Positions 46,937-54,918 of a DNA stretch of 64,000 nucleotides are shown here, in pieces. The stretch is from Marinobacter psychrophilus. Lineage in GTDB: Bacteria; Pseudomonadota; Gammaproteobacteria; Pseudomonadales; Oleiphilaceae. The stretch's first letter is position 1, and each line of letters opens with the position of its first letter. The notes below the pieces were generated by a model that did not search any database, was not told where the DNA came from, and worked only from the letters and a program-made list of their open reading frames with translations. Both the position numbers and the translations under genes were made by a program. Where the stretch lies: positions 2,232,001 through 2,296,000 of the forward strand of contig NZ_CP011494.1 in NCBI RefSeq assembly GCF_001043175.1, given 5' to 3'.

Positions 46937-49195
46937 TTACTTCTTGCGATCATTGTCGGGCGTATTTTTTGGCTCAGGCGCGCCGCCTTCGCTAGCGCCT
47001 TTGTCAGTTTCTGTGTCTGGCAGGTCATCAAATTCAGACAGGTCAAAGTCGTCCAAGCCAAACTCGTCATCGGCCGATTCTTCTAGGTCAACGTCATCCA
47101 GCGCCGCATCCAGCTCGTCATCAGGGACCGACAGATCGAAATCGTCATCAAAAGCCAAAGGTTCAGGTTCAGGTTCACTCTCTTCCGGCTCTATCAGCGG
47201 TATGTCATCTTCGGGCAGCGGTTCAGGTTCGCTGGGCTCGGGCAAGTCCTCGGCAGTCGTATCCGGCTCTGGCTCAACGCTAGGCACTGGGATTTCGTCA
47301 ACCACGAGCTCTGCAGCGAGTTCGGGTTCTAGCTCTGGCACCTTTTCAAGCTCAGGCTCCGGCTCAGGCTGAAGTTCCGGCACTGATTCTAACTCTGGCT
47401 CTGGCTCAACCAGTTCGTCCGGGCTTAATTCCGGTACAGTTTCAGGCTCGTCAATATCGGTAATCACCGGCACGGCAGCCACTTCCGGGGCTGCTGCGGG
47501 CGCAGCAGGTTCTGCTTCCACGTCCGCTTCAGCATCGCTTTCGTCGGTGTTTTTGCGCTTGCGCAGCAACAGCCAGATCAACAAGGCCAGCACCAACAGA
47601 GCACCCGCGCCGGCCGCAATCATCCACGGCGCTATTGCCAAATCTGCGTTTTCGGGTTCTGCCGGCTCGGACTGGTCCAATTCAGCAACGTCTATTGGCT
47701 GTATCAGTTGTACAGCTTCTTCTGGGGTAAGCTCGGGCTCTGCGACAGGTTCGCTGGCAACTGCAGACGCGGGCGCCTCATCAACCGCAGGCGCAGCAGT
47801 AGGCTGCGGCTCGGGCTTGGCAGGAGCGGCGGTTTTGAAAGGATTAGCGGCGTCTATTTCAAGCGCAAACAGTGGCGCGTCTGCGGCGGAAGCTTCGGCA
47901 CCGGCGGCAGGTTCAAAACGGGTGGTTCCGGAGAACTTGCGCGCAAAGGTGCTGCTGCGCGCTTCAACTACCACCTGGTACTGGCCAGCGGTCGGCATTT
48001 CAGCAATGTTATAGCGATACACGCCATCTGCTGGCGGGCTCTGCTCTGACAACACCTTGGTACCGCTACGGCCATCTTCATTTGACAGTGTCAGGTCAAC
48101 GGTCAGCACACTCAGAAAATCGGCATTTGTAATCGGTTCTTCACCGTCAAAAAGCCCGATTCGAATCGCCAGTGGCTTCTCTATTGAAAAGATGCCGGGA
48201 ATGGGACTCACAATCATCCGCAAGTCACTCACCACGCTTACCCGGCTACCCTCGCCTAGCTGGCCGTCCAGGCTCCAGCGCCCGGCTACGGGGTCGGTTA
48301 CGGTAATCAGGTCATACCCCGGTTCGCGGGCCCAGCGAATATTGTCCGGGTGCTGCTGCAAGGTGGTCGCGGCTGCACCGGGCGCTTTCAAAGCCAGGGC
48401 GCGGTTGTCAGATGTTTCATTGTCGCCCCAGAAAATCAGCGCGGTGTATTCAGTTACGCTGGCGTCTACCATAAAGCCGTCGTCATCTATGGGCGTCTGT
48501 TCTTGTGGCACGGCGGCGTTAAAAGCATCCAGAAAAGCACGGCTCAAATCGTTGGCGTTTTCCGCCACGTGAAAGCTACCGTTTGAGTCGGAGGCCAGTT
48601 TACGCAGAAACTCGGTGTCTGCCTCGGCCGACAGCGCTACCGCGTGAAAACGCGCGCCCTGCTGTTTCAACGGCGGAACCAAAGTGTCAAGAATGCGGTT
48701 AGCCTCGACTTTATTAGCACTGGGGTTTCGGCTGATATCCACCTTGCCGTCGGTAAGCACGATAAAGTGAGTGTTACTCAGTACGCCACCGGTAAAGTAA
48801 CCATCACTGGCGGTTTCGATGGCCGCACCCAAATTGGTACGCATGGCCACAGAATTGATCGCGTCGCTTTGCGCAATCGCCATTTCACGCCAGGCATCAC
48901 TAACTTCGCGATGGGGCACTAGCATGTTGACATACTGGCCGAAGGTCCACACACCGGCCGTGGCGCCATCGGGCAGCAATCGGGCCAGCAAACGCACCGC
49001 CGGGCGGCGCAGGTTTTGCGGATCGTTTTGCTTCATGGAGCCGGAAACATCAACAATAATTCGCACGTCCACCGCGCCCGGCAACTGCGGACTATCCGCT
49101 TGCTCTGCTTGAGCCTGAGCCACGCCCGAAAACGCCGCCAGCGTAATAACAAGCGCGAGCCACAGTGTTTTGTGCGTTACCAGAGTTGATTTCAT
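46937..49195 (-). CDS. large VWA domain membrane protein with acidic Glu/Pro-rich tail
   Basis: 752 aa from ATG 49195; a GTG at 49210 would add 5 residues, but GGTGGGA lies before the ATG. The protein has a Sec signal peptide (about 1-28, AQA-EQAD), then a periplasmic von Willebrand A domain with an intact DVSGSM metal motif (about 48-53) and VLTDGKVDIS. A beta-rich middle (about 240-440) follows, then one transmembrane helix (about 545-565, MIAAGAGALLVLALLIWLLLRKRK). The cytoplasmic tail of about 180 residues is full of Glu, Pro and Asp, ending in FDDDFDLSVPDDELD... . It is 17 bp upstream of moxR. The function is unknown. The acidic tail resembles FimV in composition. Confidence 0.87.
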   Translation of the reverse strand: MKSTLVTHKTLWLALVITLAAFSGVAQAQAEQADSPQLPGAVDVRIIVDVSGSMKQNDPQNLRRPAVRLLARLLPDGATAGVWTFGQYVNMLVPHREVSDAWREMAIAQSDAINSVAMRTNLGAAIETASDGYFTGGVLSNTHFIVLTDGKVDISRNPSANKVEANRILDTLVPPLKQQGARFHAVALSAEADTEFLRKLASDSNGSFHVAENANDLSRAFLDAFNAAVPQEQTPIDDDGFMVDASVTEYTALIFWGDNETSDNRALALKAPGAAATTLQQHPDNIRWAREPGYDLITVTDPVAGRWSLDGQLGEGSRVSVVSDLRMIVSPIPGIFSIEKPLAIRIGLFDGEEPITNADFLSVLTVDLTLSNEDGRSGTKVLSEQSPPADGVYRYNIAEMPTAGQYQVVVEARSSTFARKFSGTTRFEPAAGAEASAADAPLFALEIDAANPFKTAAPAKPEPQPTAAPAVDEAPASAVASEPVAEPELTPEEAVQLIQPIDVAELDQSEPAEPENADLAIAPWMIAAGAGALLVLALLIWLLLRKRKNTDESDAEADVEAEPAAPAAAPEVAAVPVITDIDEPETVPELSPDELVEPEPELESVPELQPEPEPELEKVPELEPELAAELVVDEIPVPSVEPEPDTTAEDLPEPSEPEPLPEDDIPLIEPEESEPEPEPLAFDDDFDLSVPDDELDAALDDVDLEESADDEFGLDDFDLSEFDDLPDTETDKGASEGGAPEPKNTPDNDRKK

Positions 49196-49267
49196 GAAGC
49201 GTCCCACCACGTTTTCCCTGTGTAAAACAGCCGTAAAATGAACAGCCGCCGATTTATTGTTAAATTT

Positions 49268-49606
49268 TCAGCGTTTCATCCGATAACGCACCAAGTCCAG
49301 AATCCACACCAGCAGCAAAACCATGCCGGCCAGCGCAAGATTTAACAAGGCAGCGCTGGCCGCAACGCTGTCACCCAGAATCAGTTCATAACCGCCGTAC
49401 AACCATGCCGGAATCCACCAACCGGCTATATCTATAGACTCCACCGGTGCCGCCAGAATAGCCGCCAACGCAGCTAGCAACAGTGTACGCAACCCGTAAA
49501 ACGGCAAAAACCGCAACAACCGCTGCATCATCCATAAAAACAACACCAGCCCTACACCGTAGGCGGCCCAAAACAGCCAGTACACGTTCTGTAATTCCGC
49601 ATCCAT
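49268..49606 (-). CDS. small membrane protein (3-4 TM), unknown
   Basis: A 112-aa hydrophobic protein with segments at about 7-25, 36-50, 60-76 and 83-105, no signal peptide and a basic end (RYRMKR). I do not recognise a family. Its ATG overlaps the ycgN stop by 1 nt, so it is the last gene of rnd-ycgL-ycgN. The next gene, the VWA protein, starts 73 bp downstream. Position and hydrophobicity suggest a real gene. Confidence 0.72.
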   Translation of the reverse strand: MDAELQNVYWLFWAAYGVGLVLFLWMMQRLLRFLPFYGLRTLLLAALAAILAAPVESIDIAGWWIPAWLYGGYELILGDSVAASAALLNLALAGMVLLLVWILDLVRYRMKR

Positions 49607-50055
49607 TATGTCATTACCCAGTGAATAATATGTTCTTCCCAGTCTTGCTCTGCCACGGCCGCCTCTGACACCACCTTACCGCGCACTGACACGCCCGCAT
49701 CGTGCACGGATTGCGGATCACCACTGCGCAGCGGGTGCCAATCGGCCAATGGGCGACCGTCTGCCAGAGTTCGATAGGCGCAGGTATAGGGCAGCCAGTG
49801 ATAATCCGGCAAGGTTTGCGGCGTAATCAATGTGCATCCGGGTACTTTTTTCAACCGTTCAGAGTAAACCGTGCAACCGCAGGTATCAGTATCCATGTAC
49901 TGGCACACTAAATCCGTATGGTATACCTCACCGGTGTCTTCATCTTCCAGCTTATTCAGGCAACACTTCCCGCAACCGTCGCAGAGAGACTCCCACTCGG
50001 TCGGTGTCATTTCGTGCAGGCGTTTACGCTGCCAGAATGGCACCTGGGCAATCAT
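49606..50055 (-). CDS. ycgN: YcgN family cysteine cluster protein (UPF0260)
   Basis: A 149-aa protein of the YcgN family. The conserved cysteine motif SLCDGCGKCCLNKLEDEDTGE (about residues 23-43) and further Cys in CQYMDTDTCGCTVY are the family marks, matching the CxxCxxCC metal-binding pattern of YkgJ-like proteins, likely binding a metal or Fe-S cluster. It overlaps ycgL by 4 nt upstream and the small membrane gene by 1 nt downstream. The association with ycgL and rnd is conserved in gammaproteobacteria. Its function is unknown. Confidence 0.9.
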   Translation of the reverse strand: MIAQVPFWQRKRLHEMTPTEWESLCDGCGKCCLNKLEDEDTGEVYHTDLVCQYMDTDTCGCTVYSERLKKVPGCTLITPQTLPDYHWLPYTCAYRTLADGRPLADWHPLRSGDPQSVHDAGVSVRGKVVSEAAVAEQDWEEHIIHWVMT

Positions 50056-50348
50056 CGGTTGCGCTGCCCCAGCTTCATCTTGAACTCAACAATTGCCATG
50101 TCCTGTTCTTCCGGCATCTGAAGGAAAAAGCCTTTGTCGGCAATCCCCGCCAAAACCTTTTCGGCGCTGGTGCGAGCCAATTTTCGCTCGGGCGTCAAGA
50201 CCACATCCATAGCGTGCACCGGCTTGCCAAACAAGGTGCGCAGGGCTTCCGGCAAGTCATCCCAAAGGTGACCTCGGCGCACATACAGATAAGTGTCGGG
50301 TTTTTTGCTGCTGCGAAAAACAGAAACAAAGTCGTGGGTTTTGGTCAC
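50052..50348 (-). CDS. ycgL: YcgL domain protein
   Basis: A 98-aa protein of the YcgL family, with the pattern FVSVFRSSKKPDTYLYVRRGHLWDDLPEALRTLFG at the N-terminus and FFLQMP in the C-terminal half. The fold is a small alpha/beta of unknown function. It overlaps rnd by 4 nt and ycgN by 4 nt, within one operon. Confidence 0.9.
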   Translation of the reverse strand: MTKTHDFVSVFRSSKKPDTYLYVRRGHLWDDLPEALRTLFGKPVHAMDVVLTPERKLARTSAEKVLAGIADKGFFLQMPEEQDMAIVEFKMKLGQRNR

Positions 50349-51493
50349 GAAAGCAGTTCCTCGATTGCGCCCCGAACCGGAGCCAGTATCTGGCCGCGCC
50401 AGCCTTCAAAAAACGGGTTACCCGCCAGCTGTTGTTGCTGCACAACGGCTTCCAGGCGTTTGCGCGGCGCCAGCAATTCTATCGGAATATCAGCCGATTC
50501 CGCAGCACGCACAAAGTGTTTTTTCAACTGCTTGTAAAAGCCCTGTTGGTCTCGGGTCAAAGGTGCTGGAATCGGCTCTATGGCAACATCATCGGCGGCA
50601 TCTGCTTTTGCAATCAGCGCCAGCAGAGTATCACCGTGGCGTCGAACCTGGCCGGATGCCAGGCCCTGAATGTTCGACAAAGCGTCCAGAGTTTTGGGCT
50701 GCATCTCGGCCATTGCCAGCAACAAAGGGTCTGCCATTACCCAATTGCGGGGCTTGTCTTGGCGATGACATTCGCGCTCACGCCAACTAACCAACGCCTG
50801 AAGCACCTGTTGCTGCGGGGCGCTTAGAGGCCAACCGCCGCGCAGCTTTAAATAATGTCGGGTGGAATCGTCTTGGCTTGCCAGGTCGGCAGCAAAGCGC
50901 GCGGATTCTTCCACCAAAGCCTGCTGAAGCCCGCGCCCGGCCAAAACTTCTTGCAGCCAGTCATAAACCGGCTTTAAAAAGCGCACATCATCAATGGCGT
51001 AACGCTGCTGCAAATCGCTCAAAGGCCGTGAAATCCAGTTAGAGCGGGTCAGCGTTTTGTCCAGGCTTTCACCGAACAGGCTTTCAACCAATTTGGCGTA
51101 ACCCATTGAAAACCCGAGCCCGGCAAATGCCACGCCCAGCTGCAGATCAATGACACCCTGCATGGGAATACCCAGCCAATGGCGGAACAATTCCAGATCT
51201 TCACTCACCGCGTACAGCAGTTTCAAACGTTGGTCGTCTTCCAGAGCCGCGCGAAAACCGGCAGAGGCTTCTGCCACTTCCGGGTCCACCAGGCGAAATT
51301 GATCGGCCAGCCCAAGCTGCACCAGGCCCGGAATGGGGTAATAGGTGCTTACCCGCTCGAATTCGGTATCGAGAGTCAAAGGCCCTGTGGGCTGCGCCGC
51401 CAGCCAGTCATCCAGCTGCTCAGGGGTTTCCAGCCATAGTACCGGTTCGGATGGCACAGGCGCTGTTAGCCGGGGAAGTTCATTCGCATTCAT
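50345..51493 (-). CDS. rnd: ribonuclease D
   Basis: A 3'-5' exonuclease acting on tRNA and small RNA 3' ends. 382 aa. The DEDDy catalytic motif is visible: LTLDTEFERV (first Asp and Glu), AVSEDLELFRHW (Asp), and YAIDDVRFLKPVYDWL (Tyr and Asp). The HRDC domain (about 205-290) follows, and the C-terminus is family-typical. It heads the operon rnd-ycgL-ycgN and is 24 bp after recR on the same strand. Confidence 0.95.
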   Translation of the reverse strand: MNANELPRLTAPVPSEPVLWLETPEQLDDWLAAQPTGPLTLDTEFERVSTYYPIPGLVQLGLADQFRLVDPEVAEASAGFRAALEDDQRLKLLYAVSEDLELFRHWLGIPMQGVIDLQLGVAFAGLGFSMGYAKLVESLFGESLDKTLTRSNWISRPLSDLQQRYAIDDVRFLKPVYDWLQEVLAGRGLQQALVEESARFAADLASQDDSTRHYLKLRGGWPLSAPQQQVLQALVSWRERECHRQDKPRNWVMADPLLLAMAEMQPKTLDALSNIQGLASGQVRRHGDTLLALIAKADAADDVAIEPIPAPLTRDQQGFYKQLKKHFVRAAESADIPIELLAPRKRLEAVVQQQQLAGNPFFEGWRGQILAPVRGAIEELLS

Positions 51494-51517
51494 AAAGTTG
51501 CCTGATCGGGAAATGGC

Positions 51518-52120
51518 TTAGCCAGCTAAGGGTTTGCGGCCGCGGAAAGCGTGGGTCAGGGTAAAACCGTCGACATAACCCAACTCGCCACCCACAGGAA
51601 TGCCGTGGGCCAACCGGGTAATCAGTACGTTGTTATCGGCTAGGCGGTCGGCAATGTAGTACGCCGTAGCTTCGCCTTCCACCGTGGGATTGGTGGCCAG
51701 TATTAACTCGGTTACGCCTTCATCGCGCACCCGGTGAACCAGCCGATCAATACCAATCTGCTCCGGCCCAATGCCATCAATGGGGGACAAGTGCCCCATC
51801 AGCACAAAATAGCCGGCGCGGTAATCGCCGGCCTGCTCGATGGCCAGCAAGTCTGACGGGCTTTCCACCACGCACAGCACACCGGTGTTGCGCTCCGGGT
51901 TTTCGCAAATGCCGCACACGTCGGTGTCGGCAAAATTCTGACAGCGATCACAGCGGCGCACGCCATCCATAGCCCGGCCCAAAGCATCACCCAGGCGGCT
52001 ACCGCCACTGCGGGCGCGTTCCAGCAAATGAAAAGCCATACGCTGGGCGGTTTTTTGGCCCACGCCAGGTAGCACCCGCAAGCTTTCAACCAACTCATCC
52101 ACCAGAGGACTGAACGCCAT
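51518..52120 (-). CDS. recR: recombination protein RecR
   Basis: RecFOR pathway protein that helps load RecA on gapped DNA. 200 aa, normal. The helix-hairpin-helix ([19 protein letters not shown], about 17-35), the zinc ribbon [21 protein letters not shown] (about 57-77) and the Toprim domain ([15 protein letters not shown]) are present. It follows ybaB (23 bp) and dnaX on one strand, the classic dnaX-ybaB-recR order. Confidence 0.98.
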   Translation of the reverse strand: MAFSPLVDELVESLRVLPGVGQKTAQRMAFHLLERARSGGSRLGDALGRAMDGVRRCDRCQNFADTDVCGICENPERNTGVLCVVESPSDLLAIEQAGDYRAGYFVLMGHLSPIDGIGPEQIGIDRLVHRVRDEGVTELILATNPTVEGEATAYYIADRLADNNVLITRLAHGIPVGGELGYVDGFTLTHAFRGRKPLAG

Positions 52121-52143
52121 AATAATCCCAAAAGTTCAATAAT

Positions 52144-52467
52144 TCAGAAAGGCATCTTAAAGCCGGGAGGAAGACCCATACCCGACATCATGCCAGACAT
52201 TTTGTCTTTCTGATTGGCTTCCACACGGCGCACGGCGTCATTCACCGCCGCCGCCAGCAAGTCTTCAAGAATGTCTTTTTCTTCGCTCATCAAAGACGGA
52301 TCAATCTCCACTTTACAAACGTCGTGGCGGCCGTTCATTACCACCCTCACAAGCCCCGCACCGGATTCGCCAGTCACTTCTGTTTTGGCGATTTCTTCTT
52401 GGGCTTTTTGCATGTTTTCTTGCATTTTTTGGGCTTTTTTCATCAGTTCGCCCATGTTATCCGTCAT
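52144..52467 (-). CDS. ybaB: YbaB/EbfC family nucleoid-associated protein
   Basis: A 107-aa DNA-binding protein that forms dimers. It begins [46 protein letters not shown], with the family-typical helical pincer, and ends in a Met/Gly/Pro-rich tail ([15 protein letters not shown]). It lies 4 bp after dnaX, and recR follows 23 bp later. Confidence 0.97.
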   Translation of the reverse strand: MTDNMGELMKKAQKMQENMQKAQEEIAKTEVTGESGAGLVRVVMNGRHDVCKVEIDPSLMSEEKDILEDLLAAAVNDAVRRVEANQKDKMSGMMSGMGLPPGFKMPF

Positions 52468-52471
52468 AACG

Positions 52472-54448
52472 TTATCTCCTGTTTGAGCCAGCCGGGCTCT
52501 TTATATCGGCCTGACTCGTGTCGTTGGCCGGGCGCTTTTTGGGGACTTCAATCGGTCGAATACTGTCTTCCACAACACGGGCAGCAAATCGATCCACAAT
52601 CGATTGTACCAGCGGGTCAGTGCGAATGGCCTGCTCCGCCGCCTGCTGCCGAATCTTACGCTGGCGCTCTTCATAGGCAGCCGGCGTATCGTCTGGCTGC
52701 CCTCTTTCTATACGTAATTCAGTGGCGGCGCCAAAGCGATTTCTCAAGGCGGCCAGAATTTTTTCTTCGTGGCGGGCGTTCAGCAGCCGCGCGTGGCCCT
52801 CATCAATGGTCAGCAGCACGTCATTGCCTTGGTGCAGCATAGAGCCGTGGCTGGCCAGATTCCCGGGCATGCCCGCAATATTCAGGCTGCGAAAATCCCG
52901 CTGCCAAACAAATTCACCCGCCGGTAATGTCTCCTCCGCTACCTCTGGCTGCATTGGCAATTCACTGGCCAATGGCAGTGGCTGGTCATCAGGCTGCGGT
53001 TTTAGCTGAACAGCAGACTGCGGCTCTAACTGATTCTGCTGAGCTGGCTGATGCTCGGGCTCTGCCGGCAGCGGCTGTTGCTCTGGGGCAGAAGCCTCAA
53101 ACGCTTCATCAGCGCCGTAAAGGGCACCGTCGTCAGGGTAATCTACGTCTGTGCCAGGCTGAGGCTCCCAAGGTGGAATCGACTCAACCGGCATTCGTGC
53201 TGCTGCTGGCGGCGGCGCCGAAGCTGCCGGGGCTTCAGGCTCCGGCTTTGCGAGTACTGGCGTTGCAGGTTGATTCGAACTGGCAGTAACAGGGTCTGGT
53301 TCATCGCGGTTTCCGGCCGGTGCCGACTCCGCAGCAATCGCCGCGGGCGGTTCCCGGCGAGCAGTTCCGGGCCGGAATGCCAACATACGCAGCAGCGTCA
53401 TTTCGAATCCCATGCGCGCGTCCGGCGTTATCGCCAGATCTTTGCGCCCCATCAACGCCACTTGGTAAAACAGTTGCGCGTCTTCGGCACTCAGCTTTTT
53501 GGCCAACGTCTGAATCTGGCGGGCGTCGCCCAAGGCGTTGTCTGCACTGCCAGGCACTACCTGCTCCATCGTCACCCGATGGAACAGCGACAACAGGTCC
53601 GCCAGAATTACCCCGTAATCCGGCGCAAAATCAGCAATACGGCTAATTTCCGTCAACAACGCAGGGCCATCACGGGCAACCAAAGTGCCCACCAAGCTTT
53701 CGATATCACGTTGATTAATTGTACCCAGCATGGAACTGACATCGCTCGCCGCCAGTTGCTGGTTACCAAACGCAATTGCCTGATCTGTCAGGCTCAGGGC
53801 ATCGCGCATACTGCCGTCCGCTGCACGCGCCAGAAGCCACAGGGCCGGTTCTTCAAAAGGAATTTTTTCAGCGGTCAGTACGTGATTCAAATGGCCGGCG
53901 ATGTGTTCCGGTGTCATCCGCTTCAAATTAAACTGCAAACAGCGCGATAACACCGTCACCGGCAGTTTTTGGGGATCGGTGGTGGCCAACAGGAATTTAA
54001 CGTGCTCTGGCGGCTCTTCCAGAGTTTTCAAAAAGGCGTTGAACGACTGATTGGTGAGCATGTGCACTTCATCAATCAGGTACACCTTGAAACGCCCGCG
54101 GCTGGGCGAATACTGCACGTTGTCGGTCAGCTCACGCATGTCGTCAACGCCGGTACGCGAAGCCGCGTCTATTTCGATCAGATCAACAAAGCGGCCTTCC
54201 TGAATTTCGCGACAGCTGCCGCACACACCGCAAGGTTTCGCGGTAATGCCGGTTTCACAGTTTAAACAGCGGGCCAACAGGCGGCCGATGGTGGTTTTCC
54301 CCACACCACGGGTGCCGGTAAATAAATAGGCATGGTGCAAGCGCTGACTTTCCAGCGCGTGGATTAATGCCTGAAGCACGTGTTCCTGCCCCACCATGTC
54401 TTCGAAGGTGCGAGGGCGCCATTTACGGGCAAGTACCTGGTAGCTCAT
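52472..54448 (-). CDS. dnaX: DNA polymerase III subunits gamma and tau DnaX
   Basis: The clamp-loader ATPase of the replicative polymerase. The protein begins at ATG 54448 ([28 protein letters not shown]), 658 aa; the frame is open 41 codons further upstream without similarity to the family. Walker A is [14 protein letters not shown], the zinc site is [19 protein letters not shown], Walker B is [14 protein letters not shown]. The region from about 380 to 540 is Pro/Gln/Ala-rich, then the tau-specific C-terminal part follows. I see no good E. coli-like slippery heptamer, so production of a short gamma form is uncertain here. Confidence 0.97.
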   Translation of the reverse strand: MSYQVLARKWRPRTFEDMVGQEHVLQALIHALESQRLHHAYLFTGTRGVGKTTIGRLLARCLNCETGITAKPCGVCGSCREIQEGRFVDLIEIDAASRTGVDDMRELTDNVQYSPSRGRFKVYLIDEVHMLTNQSFNAFLKTLEEPPEHVKFLLATTDPQKLPVTVLSRCLQFNLKRMTPEHIAGHLNHVLTAEKIPFEEPALWLLARAADGSMRDALSLTDQAIAFGNQQLAASDVSSMLGTINQRDIESLVGTLVARDGPALLTEISRIADFAPDYGVILADLLSLFHRVTMEQVVPGSADNALGDARQIQTLAKKLSAEDAQLFYQVALMGRKDLAITPDARMGFEMTLLRMLAFRPGTARREPPAAIAAESAPAGNRDEPDPVTASSNQPATPVLAKPEPEAPAASAPPPAAARMPVESIPPWEPQPGTDVDYPDDGALYGADEAFEASAPEQQPLPAEPEHQPAQQNQLEPQSAVQLKPQPDDQPLPLASELPMQPEVAEETLPAGEFVWQRDFRSLNIAGMPGNLASHGSMLHQGNDVLLTIDEGHARLLNARHEEKILAALRNRFGAATELRIERGQPDDTPAAYEERQRKIRQQAAEQAIRTDPLVQSIVDRFAARVVEDSIRPIEVPKKRPANDTSQADIKSPAGSNRR

Positions 54449-54609
54449 AGTTCGCCAATTGCCGTGAAAAATAGCCTTAAGTCTAGCATGGATGCTAAAA
54501 CCGAAAAACAGAGGGTATAGGTAATGAAGAATGAATAAAGCGTAATCGAGAAAGTAGCAAAAAAATAGCACTTATAAAACAGAGAGAAAGGCAATAGCGG
54601 AAAAAACGT

Positions 54610-54630
54610 GGGGGGGGGGGGGGGGGGGGG
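54610..54630. repeat. homopolymer tract of 21 G
   Basis: A run of 21 uninterrupted G on the plus strand (21 C on the strand that carries dnaX and the 4.5S RNA). It sits 9 bp past the 3' end of the SRP RNA gene and about 160 bp upstream of the dnaX start. It is either a genuine phase-variable tract or an assembly or sequencing artefact; the sequence cannot tell. Confidence 0.9.
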
Positions 54631-54639
54631 CTAAAATAG

Positions 54640-54753
54640 GTGGTGGCCCCACTAGCGACACTCCGGCACACATATCGACCGCTGCGGCTGCTCCCTTCCG
54701 GGTCTGACCGGGTTCACGGTTTCATGTTGCGAAGGCACCAATGGAGCCACCAT
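54640..54753 (-). ncRNA. ffs: 4.5S signal recognition particle RNA (small bacterial type)
   Basis: On the minus strand the domain IV hairpin is clear: GGTCAGACCCGGAAGGGAGCAGCC is split by me here into GGTCAGACCCGG and AAGGGAGCAGCC, which is the Ffh-binding loop with its symmetric and asymmetric internal loops. The 5' end GGTGGCTCC (near 54751) pairs with the 3' end GGGGCCACC (near 54642), closing a rod of about 110 nt. The ends are approximate. It lies upstream of dnaX on the same strand, as in E. coli relatives, with the poly-G tract just beyond its 3' end. Confidence 0.93.
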
Positions 54754-54918
54754 AACGGCGTTTCAGAACGTTTACCTGAAAGCGGCACGCATAGTAACAA
54801 ACGCCACGGGGTACTACAAGGCCGAGCGGGCTCGCCCAACCGAGCGTTTTAATTTACTCTTCATCTAGCCTGCGTTAATAGTCACCAGCAGCCGCCAGAA
54901 CAAAACCCGGAAGAGTCC

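Noticed and set aside
46344..47372. 342-codon plus-strand frame opposite moxR and the VWA tail
   Set aside because: Its Ser/Gly-rich second half is the complement of the acidic repeat region, and both minus-strand genes are strongly supported.
53490..53520. AAAAAG run inside dnaX as a possible gamma/tau frameshift site
   Set aside because: The frame reads GCC AAA AAG, so the heptamer is C-AAA-AAG rather than A-AAA-AAG, and it lies too early in the protein for a gamma end.
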